From positions 496,001 to 560,000 of the forward strand of contig NZ_CP107928.1 in NCBI RefSeq assembly GCF_036030735.1: 64,000 bases of DNA. The letters run 5' to 3'. Position numbers and translations under genes: made by a program. Shown here one piece after another: positions 35,425 to 43,868 of the stretch (positions within the stretch are counted from its first letter, which is position 1; every line of letters starts with the position of its first letter). This stretch comes from Streptomyces sp. NBC_00425. GTDB lineage: Bacteria; Actinomycetota; Actinomycetes; Streptomycetales; Streptomycetaceae. Below the pieces are notes generated by a model. That model saw only the letters and a program-made list of their open reading frames with translations. It had not been told where the DNA came from and did not search any database.

Positions 35425-35677
35425 GGGCGCGCCAGCGTAGTCAGGGCGGGGGTGGTGATGGACACGCCCGGGCCAAGGAGCAGGCGGGACAGGGCGGCAG
35501 TCGGGAGGTAGACCAGGTCGGTCCGGTCATCGGCGACCTGGATCTGTGCGCTATACGCCGGTGTCGTCCTGAACGACGCGGACCATGTCCAGGTAGAGGA
35601 ACGACAGGGAGTCCGCGACGCGGGGCAGCATGGCCCATGTGGGAGCTGCCGGGCGTCGAAGTGGTGAAGGAGCTCAT
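35425..35677 (-). pseudogene. cas1: N-terminal fragment of type I-E cas1
   Basis: One frame gives RVADSLSFLYLDMVRVVQDD TGV*. One base further, another gives AQIQVADDRTDLVYLPTAAL and LLLGPGVSITTPALTTLAR. Together they are the N-terminal beta-domain of a type I-E Cas1 integrase. Sequence after LAR is lost at about 35425, and the alpha-helical catalytic domain is absent. It sits downstream of the cas6e relic, as in intact type I-E operons (cas6e-cas1-cas2). Confidence 0.75.
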
Positions 35678-35749
35678 GCCGCCCCTTCGTTGTTGCGGTT
35701 TGCCGTCTTGCTCGGCTTGTGCGGTCGCGCGACGTTGCGGCGCAGGCGT

Positions 35750-36060
35750 GATCAGTCACCGGTCGGGCGGGCGCGAGGCTGAGCAGGCCGCAGCCGTAGG
35801 CCTTGCCTCGTCCTATTCCTTCCTCGACTCGCTGACGCAGCAGTACCGGGTCGCTGATGAGGGCGTTGCCTTCGAATCGTGTCCGGGCGTTGTGGATGCG
35901 TTGCTTGTCCGGTCCTTTCGTGCCGGTGGCGGCGTCCAGATGGGTGGCGTGGATGGTGTCGAGTTTCAGTCCGGCTTGGCTGGCTTGGTTTTGCCACCAT
36001 TGGACGGCGGCGGGGCCGGTGAGTGCCACGATGGATTTGAGAAGCCGTTGTCGTACCGAA
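35750..36060 (-). pseudogene. cas6e: C-terminal fragment of cas6e
   Basis: LTGPAAVQWWQNQASQAGLK, then DPVLLRQRVEEGIGRGKAYG and CGLLSLAPAR, form the second ferredoxin-like half of the type I-E crRNA endonuclease Cas6e. The sequence includes the glycine-rich GIGRGKAYGCG loop that contacts RNA. The N-terminal half with its catalytic residues is missing. It is on the same strand as the cas1 fragment. Confidence 0.8.
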
Positions 36061-36151
36061 CTTGGTGGGCTCGTTTCCGCAGTTCAGGCATGATGTCGGA
36101 TCGGCGAGGAAGGCTCGGGCCGTCGGGTTGTCTCGCCGGTGGAGGTGTCGG

Positions 36152-36706
36152 GTGGCGTCGGTCGTGGGGTTGCTGGAGAAGCGGGAGTTGGCCGCGCGGG
36201 AACGCGTGGAGGGGCTGCGCGAGGAAGCGGACCGGGTGCTGGCTGAGCTCGCGGTGGCGGAGACGGACTGGCAGGAGTGGGTGATCGCCCGACAGCGGGT
36301 GGGCGAGGTCTTGTCCGTGCCGCGCGAGACTGCTGTGGCCGGCCCGGCCCTGGTCGAGGCACTGTCGGTGCCTGAGGCGGTCCCCGTCCCCGAGGTGCCT
36401 GCGGGGGCGCCCGTGCCGGGGGCCGTGCGGGCGCGTTCGGTCGTGCCGGTGTGGCGGCCAGCGTTGTCGGCGAACATGCTCGCGGTGGACTACCAGCGGA
36501 TCCTGGCCGCGTTGGCGGAACGCCGCTCGGGCGGGGGCGGGGTGATGACGTGCCAGGAGATCGCCGTCGTGCTCGGGCTGGAGGTGTGCCCGGCCAGCGT
36601 GGAGGGAGTGCGGTCGAAGATGAAGCGGCTCGCGGACCGCGGTTGGGCCTTGGAGCCGGCGCCGGGCCGGTTCACGCTCGCCGACGGGCCAGCCTGCGGC
36701 TCATGA
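36152..36706 (+). CDS. Coiled-coil protein with winged-helix-like C-terminus
   Basis: A 184-residue protein. The first 60 residues form a charged helix (LLEKRELAARERVEGLREEA DRVLAEL). A Pro/Val-rich linker follows, then a domain with VDYQRILAALAERRSGGGGV, TCQEIAVVLGLEV and RSKMKRLADRGWALEPAPGR. That last part has the look of a winged helix with a C-terminal strand. The GTG at 36152 has GGAGG six bases upstream. Its 3' end overlaps the 3' end of the IS5 transposase by 35 bp, so the last codons may come from the element. Similar orphan proteins recur in Streptomyces near insertion sequences, as I recall. Confidence 0.6.
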   Translation: MASVVGLLEKRELAARERVEGLREEADRVLAELAVAETDWQEWVIARQRVGEVLSVPRETAVAGPALVEALSVPEAVPVPEVPAGAPVPGAVRARSVVPVWRPALSANMLAVDYQRILAALAERRSGGGGVMTCQEIAVVLGLEVCPASVEGVRSKMKRLADRGWALEPAPGRFTLADGPACGS

Positions 36707-37613
36707 GCATCGTCATCGACCACAGCACCATTTGCTCGTGGACGGCAGGCAGTGTCTCGTAGTTGCGCACCAAACGGCGCGAGCGGAACAACCACGCGAA
36801 CGTCCGCTCCACGCACCAGCGCCTCGGCAGCACCACGAACCCCGCGACATCGTCGCTTCGCTTGACGATCTGCAGGAGCTGGAGCTTCTGCCTCGCCCAA
36901 GTGACCAGGCGGCCCGCGTAGCCGCCGTCGGCCCACACCAGGACGACCTTCTTGTAGCGGTTCCGCACGCGCTTCATCAGGGGCACGGCCGCGTGGCGGT
37001 CCTGGACACTCGCGGTGGTCACCATGACCGTCAGGAGAAGGCCGAGGCAGTCCACCACGATGTGGCGCTTGCGCCCCGGCACCTTCTTGCCTGCGTCGTA
37101 TCCCCGTGAAGAGGCCGGCACGGTCGCCGCGGCCCGCAGCGACTGCGAGTCGACGATGGCGGCGGTCGGTTCCGGGTTGCGGCCGGCGTGCTCGCGGACC
37201 AGGCCCCGGAGCCGATCGTGCAGCTCGGCCAGCAGGCCCTTCGCACCCCATCGTCGCGCGAAGGCGTAGACGCGGTCCCACACGGGGAAATCGCCCGGCA
37301 TCGCCCGCCACGTGATGCCGCCCGCGACCAGGTAGCGCACAGCGTCCAGCATCTGCCGATGACAGTAGCCCTCCGGCTGCCCGCCCCGGCCCTCCAGCCA
37401 GGGCGGGACCGGCATCGCATCCCGCACGACCGCCCACTCCGCGTCGCTCATGTCCGAGGGGTACCGCGGCTCCCGATCCGGATGGTCGCCCGCATTCCCG
37501 AACCGGTGAGCGAGGCAATCACACGACCGTGCACCCGAGTTGGACTGCGCCGGCTCGGAACCGCAAGACTGCGACACAAGGGCCTCCTGATCAGCCCGTT
37601 GGGAATTCGACAA
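36672..37613 (-). mobile_element. IS5-family transposase, apparently intact
   Basis: A DDE transposase of 313 residues from ATG 37613, or 259 from ATG 37451 (MSDAEWAVVRDAMPVPPWL). It shows the N-terminal QPEGYCHRQMLDAVRYLVAG and ITWRAMPGDFPVWDRVYAF. The catalytic set is Asp in AIVDSQSLRAA, Asp in VLVWADGGYAGR and Glu in RRWCVERTFAWL. The frame is uninterrupted, so it may still be active. I could not define terminal inverted repeats by eye. Confidence 0.8.
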
Positions 37614-37697
37614 TCCCGAGCTGGTCAGGAGTCCCCGCCTTCATGCCTGGGTTGCGGCAAGATCACCCGTTGGTGGTCCCGACTTCTGCCTGTCCGC

Positions 37698-38093
37698 TCA
37701 CGCGTTAAGGATGTGTCCGGTCGTCGCGTCCACGTGAGCGGGGATCTCGTCGTGGCGGTCGCCCACGGTCGGCGTCCCGGTCGGCTCGAACATGAGGATC
37801 GCGGCTCCGGACGGCGCGTACGGCTTGTGCTCCGTACCTGCAGGGACGGTAAAGATCGCCCCCTGCCGCAGCAGGACCGTGCGCTCACCCTCAGGCTCGC
37901 GCAAGGAGATGTGCAGCTCCCCGTCGAGCACCAAGAAGAACTCGTCCGTGTCGTCGTGGACGTGCCAGATGTGTTCGCCCTCGACCTTGGCGACCCGGAC
38001 GTCGTAGTCGTTGACGCGCGTGACGATGCGCGGACTCCATAGTGCATCGAAGGAGGCCAGGGCCTGGCGAAGAGAGATCGGCTGGTTGCTCAT
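37698..38093 (-). CDS. Single-domain cupin
   Basis: A 131-residue cupin. Motif 1 is HVHDDTDEFFLVLDGELHI, with metal-binding His, His and Glu; motif 2 is AIFTVPAGTEHKPYAPSG. Such proteins bind metal and serve as small isomerases, dioxygenases or sensors; no specific reaction can be read. It is divergent from the GlxA-type regulator with about 50 bp between starts, so the two almost certainly share control. Confidence 0.85.
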   Translation of the reverse strand: MSNQPISLRQALASFDALWSPRIVTRVNDYDVRVAKVEGEHIWHVHDDTDEFFLVLDGELHISLREPEGERTVLLRQGAIFTVPAGTEHKPYAPSGAAILMFEPTGTPTVGDRHDEIPAHVDATTGHILNA

Positions 38094-38145
38094 GGCCTCA
38101 TCCTCGGCAGCTTCGCATGGGCAGCGTGAGTGCTAAGAATTGCAC

Positions 38146-39138
38146 ATGGCGAAAGAATCCTCGCACCAAGCTCACGCGGCAGGCGTACATCGGGTGGTCG
38201 TGATCGTGGACGAGAACTCGAACCCGTTCGAGCTCGGCTGCGCGACGGAAATCTTCGGCCTGCGCAGGCCGGAGATCGGCCGCGATCTCTACGACTTCCG
38301 GCTCTGCTCCCCCGAGCCCTCCACCCCGATGCGAGACGGATTCTTCACCCTCACAGCAGTCGCCGGCTTGGAGGCAGCCGATACAGCAGACACCTTGATC
38401 GTCCCCAACCGCCCCGACGTCGAGGTGCCCCGCCGACCCGCCGTGCTCGACACCATTCGACGGGCACACGCGCGCGGCGCACGCATGATCGGCTTCTGCA
38501 GCGGCGCCTTCACCCTGGCCGAGGCCGGAGTCCTCGACGGGCGCCGGGCCACAGCCCACTGGCAGTGGGCTGATGCCTTCCGTGCCCGCTTCCCTGCCGT
38601 CCACCTCGAATCAGACGTGCTGTTCGTGGACGACGGTGACATCCTCACCGCCGCAGGAAGCGCGGCCGCACTCGACCTCGGCCTGCACGTGGTCCGCCGC
38701 GACCACGGCGCCGAGGTTGCCAACTCCGTAAGCCGACGGTTGGTCTTCGCGGCACACCGCGACGGCGGGCAGCGGCAGTTCGTCGAGCGTCCCATACCCG
38801 ACCTCCCCGACGAGTCCCTGGCACCCGTACTGGCCTGGGCGCAGGAACGGCTCGACTCACCACTCACGATCGCAGACCTCGCGGCGCGGGCGGGGGTCAG
38901 CCCGGCTACGCTGCACCGCCGCTTCCGGGCACAGTTGGGAACGACCCCGTTGATGTGGCTCACGGGGGAACGGCTCGCCTTGGCCTGCCGACTGATCGAG
39001 CGAGGCGAATCACGTTTCGAGGTAGTCGCACGACGGAGCGGTCTGGGCACTGCTGCCAACCTGCGCACGCTGATGCGTCGCGAAACGGGCATCACTCCGT
39101 CGGCGTACAAGCGCCGGTTCGGACCCGAGGTGAACTGA
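38146..39138 (+). CDS. GlxA-family AraC-type regulator
   Basis: A 330-residue regulator. An N-terminal DJ-1/PfpI-like domain (HRVVVIVDENSNPFELGCAT; IGFCSGAFTLAEAGVLDG with the conserved Cys) is joined to a C-terminal AraC HTH pair at about 235-325 (LTIADLAARAGVSPATLHRR; FEVVARRSGLGTAANLRTLM). ATG 38146 is preferred over TTG 38140. It is divergent from the cupin gene, its likely target. Confidence 0.88.
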   Translation: MAKESSHQAHAAGVHRVVVIVDENSNPFELGCATEIFGLRRPEIGRDLYDFRLCSPEPSTPMRDGFFTLTAVAGLEAADTADTLIVPNRPDVEVPRRPAVLDTIRRAHARGARMIGFCSGAFTLAEAGVLDGRRATAHWQWADAFRARFPAVHLESDVLFVDDGDILTAAGSAAALDLGLHVVRRDHGAEVANSVSRRLVFAAHRDGGQRQFVERPIPDLPDESLAPVLAWAQERLDSPLTIADLAARAGVSPATLHRRFRAQLGTTPLMWLTGERLALACRLIERGESRFEVVARRSGLGTAANLRTLMRRETGITPSAYKRRFGPEVN

Positions 39139-39267
39139 CGGCAAGGACGTCCATCCATGCCAAGCCAGCTGAAAGATCACACGACCGAGTCGGCATAGTC
39201 GAACTCGCGCTCAACATGATCGGTACGACAACGGCTTCTGAAGCCCAAGCCTCAGGACCGCACACCA

Positions 39268-39375
39268 CCTGGATACGTGTCTTGGGAGGCTGGCGTCGAG
39301 GCCGGCATCAACTCCTTCACCAAGGATGGCGAAGAATGGGCCTCCATTCCGGTCATCATCACAGAAGCACGGTAG
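39268..39375 (+). pseudogene. C-terminal tail of a polymorphic-toxin-like protein
   Basis: YVSWEAGVEAGINSFTKDG followed by EEWASIPVIITEAR* resembles the last strands of RHS-associated toxins, recalled from memory. Only 36 codons remain, and two bases separate its stop from the next gene's ATG. This mirrors the arrangement at 15451-15950. Confidence 0.45.
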
Positions 39376-39377
39376 GC

Positions 39378-39722
39378 ATGGATCCGACTGTAAGATTGAA
39401 AAGGGTTCCCGAAGGGGACGTGTCCCTTAGGGACATGAGATATCTCGCGCAGATCGATCTTGATGCTGCGGCGCTGGAGGAACGCTGGGGCAGCCCAGAT
39501 ACAGTCCGCGATGACCTCGCAGAGTGGGTTTGCTTCGCCTTCACCCCAGCGGAGGGGGAGGCGTTCTTCCTGCAGCGGGAGCTGCATCACCCGCCTTCAA
39601 ATGGTTTTGTACTCAGTGTCTCCGAGGGGCTCTTCTGCGGGGACACCGTCCATGGGATCGTCGCAGCCCTGGGAATTGCCGGAGCCCAGGTGACTCACGT
39701 GAACGCCGAGGCAACCCCGTAG
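39378..39722 (+). CDS. Candidate orphan immunity protein
   Basis: A 114-residue acidic protein: MDPTVRLKRVPEGDVSLRDM, then LAQIDLDAAALEERWGSPDT and FAFTPAEGEAFFLQRELHHP. It has no signal peptide or membrane segment, and its A+T content is higher than its neighbours'. It sits two bases after a toxin-like tail and ends before a terminator, the usual layout of a toxin/immunity unit. The family is not recognised. Confidence 0.55.
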   Translation: MDPTVRLKRVPEGDVSLRDMRYLAQIDLDAAALEERWGSPDTVRDDLAEWVCFAFTPAEGEAFFLQRELHHPPSNGFVLSVSEGLFCGDTVHGIVAALGIAGAQVTHVNAEATP

Positions 39723-39793
39723 CGCTCAGCGCCAGCGAGGACCTCTTCCAGTTCTACGCCCGACAGTTCTTGAGTAGCTCTCAAGAAACGTCA

Positions 39794-39831
39794 CGAGATC
39801 CCGTTCCGCCGAAAGGTGGGGCGGGATCTCG
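39794..39831 (+). terminator. Terminator after the immunity-like gene
   Basis: cgagatcccg and cgggatctcg form a perfect 10-bp stem across an 18-base loop, 71 bases after the stop at 39722. Confidence 0.65.
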
Positions 39832-40047
39832 GCGTTTGCGGGGTGCTGATCACGTTTGAAGACGTGGCATCACATGCCGCTGGGATGCGTGGACAGCCAG
39901 TCGGGGTGCGCGGCTTTGAGATCGTCCCTGACCGCGGCGCTGGGCGCGAATACATCCCCGCCACCGTCATAGGGGTGATTGGCTGTGAACGACTTCTCTG
40001 GCCCCAGCGAAACGCTTGGGTTCTAGAGGTGGTCGCAACACCAGACC

Positions 40048-41290
40048 CTGAGGGGTGTTGCATTGACCAAGCCGCGGCGGACCTATAAGGAGCGTGGACC
40101 TGCCCCGTTGGCCGAGAAGCGTGACCAATACCTTCGGCTCATGGCGCAAGGATTGAGTAACTCGGCCGCGTGCCGAGAGGTGGGCGTCAACCGCAAGACG
40201 GGGAACCGGTGGAGGTACGGACGGAAGGTCGTCGACCGGTCCGGCCGGGAGCACGTCTACCTGCCCATCACCGAGGAACGGGACACCGGCGCGGGCTCGC
40301 CGCGGTTCCTGTCGGAGGACGAGCGGATCGTCATCGCCGACCTGCTGCGGGCCAAGAAGTCCCTGCGCGCCATCGCCCGCGAGCTCGGCCGGAACCCGGC
40401 CACGATCAGCCGTGAGGTGCGCCGCAACCGCGACCCGCGCACCGGCAAGTACCGCCTGTGCCAGGCCCAGCGACGAGCGGCCCTGCGCCGCGCCCGCTCC
40501 AAGGAAGGAAAGATAGGCCGCGATCCGGAGCTGAAGGAGTTCATCCAGCAGCACCTGGACCGGCGCTGGAGCCCGGAGCAGATCAGCCAGGTCCTGCGCT
40601 CGGCCTTCCCGGACGAGCCCGACCGCCACCTGGCCCACGAGACCATCTACCAGGCGATCTACCTGCGCACCGCGGCGGCCTGGAACGCACGCCCGGCGTG
40701 CTGCGCACCGGCCGCCGCTCCCGACGCCGCAGACGCCGCGCAGACCAGCGCACCACCCGGTTCGTCTACCCCGGCGAGCCGGTCAGCCAGCGCCCGGCCG
40801 AAGTCGCCGACCGCCTGGTCGCGGGACATTGGGAGGGCGACCTCATCGTCGGCCAGGGCAACCGGTCGGCCATCGGCACCCTGGTCGACCGCACCACCCG
40901 CTACGTCAAGCTCCTGCACCTGCCCGACGGCCGGGGATCCGAGCACGTCCGCGACGCCCTCGTGCACACCTTCGCCAGCCTGCCGGCCGACCTCGCCCGC
41001 TCGCTGACCTGGGATCAGGGCAGCGAGATAGGTCGGCACGACGAGTTCACCCGCGCCACCAGCATCCCGGTCTACTTCTGCGAGCTGGCCAGCCCCTGGC
41101 AGCGCGGTTCGAACGAGAACACGAACGGCCTGCTGCGGCAGTACTTCCCGAAGGGCACGGACCTGTCGATCTACAGCGCCGAAGACCTCGCCTACGTCGC
41201 CGCCGAACTCAACGAACGCCCCCGCAAGACCCTCGCTGGCAGACACCCGCCGAGCTCTTCGCTAGGCTCGTCGCAACACTTGAGTGATCG
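40048..41290 (+). mobile_element. IS30-family element, transposase frameshifted
   Basis: The transposase starts at about 40063 (MTKPRRTYKERGPAPLAEKR) with an HTH (IARELGRNPATISREVRRNR). At about 40680 the frame slips by one. The catalytic domain then continues: VAGHWEGDLIVGQGNRSAIG with Asp, LARSLTWDQGSEIGRHDEF with Asp, ASPWQRGSNENTNGLLRQYF with Glu. A second slip near 41235 precedes WQTPAELFARLVATLE* at 41287. The ends show related ctgaggggtgttgc and gcaacacttgagtg words as imperfect terminal repeats. The single protein cannot be made without frameshifting. Confidence 0.75.
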
Positions 41291-41318
41291 CGTGTTGCGA
41301 TGATCGCCAGAATCCGCC

Positions 41319-42312
41319 TCCACCGCTCATCCGCCCAGCCCTGAGTCATCCTGCCTTCCAGCATCAGTGGCTCGAGCACGGCTGCTGCCCGACGGGGACG
41401 ACGGGGGTTCCGGCGACGAGCGCGCGGCGGCTCTCAGCGTCTGGGCCACCACCCCGCCCAACCGCACGCCGGGGTTCTGCCTCACCGACGGCCGTGAACG
41501 CGCGGGCGCCTACGCGAACGCCGTCGCCGACCAACTCCCTTGCACGCAGGTGACCGTACCGACGACGTAAATCGAAGCGGCCGACGAGAAGGAGGAGGCG
41601 GAGGCGTCGGAGCGGCGCCGCGGGGACTCGGCGGACCTGTGGATTGCGATCGCCTTGTCCCATCGGCCCATCCGTTGCCGTCACTGCCCTGGTTCGGAAT
41701 CCCTCAGAGCGTCCCCGGCCCCGCCCCGAGCCCGCCGGTCAGAACCCGGAAGGCGCCCCGATGTTCGTGCTGATCTTGCCGTGCTGGGAGTGCGACCCGT
41801 AGGCGACCCTGATGAAGATGTTGGAGCTGCGGCCGTTCAGCGTGGCGGTCTTCGTCGTCCAGACACCGTCGCACTCGCTGAACGAGGCGCTCTTCCCCGA
41901 GTCGGATGCGATCGCGTTCGCCTTGGCACACACACCGTCGGTGTCGTCGTCGAGCAGCTGGAACTTCACGGTCTGCCAGTAGTCGTTGTCGTGGATGTTC
42001 TTGCCCCAGGTGACCGTGCAGTTCCTGGTCCTGGCGTGGACCGTGCCGCCGCTGTCCGACACGTACAGCGATGCACAGTCGACGGTCCTGGTGCGGTCGC
42101 CGGTGTCCGCGGAGGCCGTTGTCGGCGCGACGGCCGCACCGACCAACGACACGGTCAACGCCAGACCGGAGACGGCCGCGAGCCTCGGCCGTGACGGGCG
42201 GGGCGAGGATACGGACGAGGAAGCGGACATGAGAGTCCCCTTTCTGGAATCACTGATTACTGGGATCAGTACGAAGGCCATGCCCGCGCGGGCTCTCAGA
42301 GGTCGCGCGGCG
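41319..42312. repeat. Right arm of a 994-bp inverted repeat
   Basis: Reverse complement of 31344-32337. The outer end is cut exactly by the IS6-family element at 42312, and the inner end lies about 30 bp past the IS30 element. The plus-strand frame at 41367-41570 is the same unknown protein tail found in the left arm. Confidence 0.88.
41739..42230 (-). CDS. Small secreted protein, copy 2
   Basis: Identical in translation to the protein at 31426-31917: signal peptide ending near TTASA, then a four-Cys extracellular domain. It has the same GAAAGGGG ribosome site. Because the upstream IS6 insertion lies about 80 bp before the start, this copy has lost the far promoter flank that copy 1 keeps. 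Confidence 0.72.
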   Translation of the reverse strand: MSASSSVSSPRPSRPRLAAVSGLALTVSLVGAAVAPTTASADTGDRTRTVDCASLYVSDSGGTVHARTRNCTVTWGKNIHDNDYWQTVKFQLLDDDTDGVCAKANAIASDSGKSASFSECDGVWTTKTATLNGRSSNIFIRVAYGSHSQHGKISTNIGAPSGF

Positions 42313-43175
42313 GCGCTGTCACGTTGGCTGAGCGGGTGGGATGATCTTCTGGTTGATCGTGTTGGAGGGGGCTGTTTCCGTGGGGGCCGTGGCTCCGTCG
42401 TACAAGGGGCACCGATACCCGGTCGAGGTCATCTCCCACTGCGTATGGCTGTACCACCGCTTCCCCCTCAGCTTCCGCGAGGTCGAGGAACCGATGCTCG
42501 AGCGCGGGATCGTCCTCTCCTACGAGACGGTGCGCCGCTGGTGCGCCAAGTTCGGGCAGCGGTACGCCGATTCGCTGCGCCGCCGCCGGCCCCGGCCTGG
42601 TGACAAGTGGCACTTGGACGAGGTCTTCATCAAGATCAATGGGGAACAGAAGTATCTGTGGCGGGCGGTCGACCAGGACGGCAACGTCCAGGACATCTTG
42701 GTACAGAACCGCCGGGACACCGCTGCGGCCAGGCGCTTCTTGCGCAGGCTGATGAAGAAGACCCGCACGGTGCCGCGGGTGATCGTCACTGACAAGCTCC
42801 GCTCCTACGGCGCCGCCCGCCGCGAGGTCATGCCCTCCGTCGAGCACCGGCAGTCGAAGCACCTGAACAACCGCGCGGAGAACAGCCACCAGCCAACAAG
42901 GCAGCGCGAACGGGCGATGAAAGGCTTCCGCGGCACCGGCACAGCCCAGCGGTTCCTGTCCTCGTTCAGCGGCATCTCACCCCACTGCCGGCCCCGCCGC
43001 CACCTGATGCCCGCACACCACTACCGAGCCTAGATGGCCGTCCGCTTCGCCATCTGGGAGCAGATCACCGGCGCCGCCTACCCCTCCACCACGGCCTGAG
43101 CACAGCCCGGAACCGGGCTCCACCACGCCACGACGCACCATCAGACACCCACCCACCCAACAACGTGACAGCGCC
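42312..43175 (+). mobile_element. IS6-family element, copy 1
   Basis: Bounded by inverted ends ggcgctgtcacgtt (42312) and aacgtgacagcgcc (to 43175), 864 bp. The transposase at 42341-43033 is one open frame with HTH SYETVRRWCAKFGQRYAD and the DDE residues: Asp in DKWHLDEVFIKING, Asp in RVIVTDKLRSYG, Glu in NNRAENSHQPTRQRER. A TAG after HYRA removes the last 21 residues present in copy 2. No 8-bp target duplication is visible at the two flanks. Confidence 0.88.
42341..43033 (+). CDS. IS6-family transposase (copy 1)
   Basis: A 230-residue DDE transposase that carries out replicative transposition by cointegrate formation. The catalytic residues and HTH are intact. The C-terminus is about 21 residues shorter than the frame in copy 2 because CCGAG reads CCTAG here. 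Since the catalytic core is complete, activity is plausible and could supply copy 2 in trans. Confidence 0.85.
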   Translation: MIFWLIVLEGAVSVGAVAPSYKGHRYPVEVISHCVWLYHRFPLSFREVEEPMLERGIVLSYETVRRWCAKFGQRYADSLRRRRPRPGDKWHLDEVFIKINGEQKYLWRAVDQDGNVQDILVQNRRDTAAARRFLRRLMKKTRTVPRVIVTDKLRSYGAARREVMPSVEHRQSKHLNNRAENSHQPTRQRERAMKGFRGTGTAQRFLSSFSGISPHCRPRRHLMPAHHYRA

Positions 43176-43490
43176 GTTCGTGCAGCTCGCCGAGGTCTAC
43201 GACTCGGAACAGACCCCGTGGTCTGCCGCACGCCGGGAGGCGTATGCGAACGACCAGGCGTCCCCGGACACGCTGATCGCGGTGTCCGCCGCCTCCAACC
43301 GGTCCAAGGCCGACAAGGACCCGGCGGAGTGGCTTCCGTCGGACGGCTCCTACCACTGCACGTATGCCGCGACCTGGGTCGGCACCAAGCTCCGCTGGGA
43401 CCTGGCCGTCGACGAGGCTGAGCGCCAGGCACCTCTCGGACTCGCTGAGGACTGCCCAACACGACTGTCGTCTACGAGCGCGCTGCCTCG
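43176..43490 (+). pseudogene. C-terminal fragment of a secreted HNH/DUF1524-type nuclease
   Basis: FVQLAEVYDSEQTPWSAARR, then REAYANDQASPDTLIAVSAA, SNRSKADKDPAEWLPSD and CTYAATWVGTKLRWDLAVDE, are the region after the catalytic DxDH of actinobacterial HNH-family secreted nucleases, including the SNRSK-DKDP-W block. The N-terminal half was removed by IS6 copy 1. A late frame slip shifts the last codons (DCPNTTVVYERA). Confidence 0.65.
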
Positions 43491-43868
43491 TAGAGGCCCG
43501 CAGCTCAGCTGCAAGGGGTGGCAGCGACCGGGTGCTGGGAAGGAACCTGTTGACCTGTCCAGCCTATCCACCACCAAGACGAGCAGGACCGGCTGTGCGA
43601 CATCGTGGCCGGCTGGGGCGGGGGGCACCGTCGCCTACACCCCGCCCCGTAGTGCCTTCTCGCATGGAGGGCCAGACGGCGCAGCCCGCTCGCCGTGGTG
43701 GTGGCGGCGTCCTAGCGTGGAGTAGCCCAGGACCGTGGCCCCAGCCGGGGCCTCCTGCCCGGGCCGTTCGGTACGGATCCCGCGTCGCGGCAGGGCTCTG
43801 TGGTCGCAGCAGGCCGCTCAGCAGCACACACATCACCGGTGCTCGCGCCGCTGGTGGGACGGAGACAG
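43491..43868. other. Intergenic upstream of the sulfatase
   Basis: There is no credible gene. It should contain the sulfatase promoter. ggacggagac just before 43869 is its ribosome site. Confidence 0.5.

Noticed and set aside
32895..36029. A single 1044-codon gene including the region upstream of the WD40 protein
   Set aside because: The upstream part is cas6e and cas1 relic sequence in mixed frames; the open frame there is accidental.
35360..36150. CRISPR array near the cas relics
   Set aside because: No repeated 28-29 bp units with regular spacers were found.
42304..43183. An 8-bp target duplication at IS6 copy 1
   Set aside because: Flanks cgcgcggc and gttcgtgc do not match; copy 2 flanks do not match each other either.
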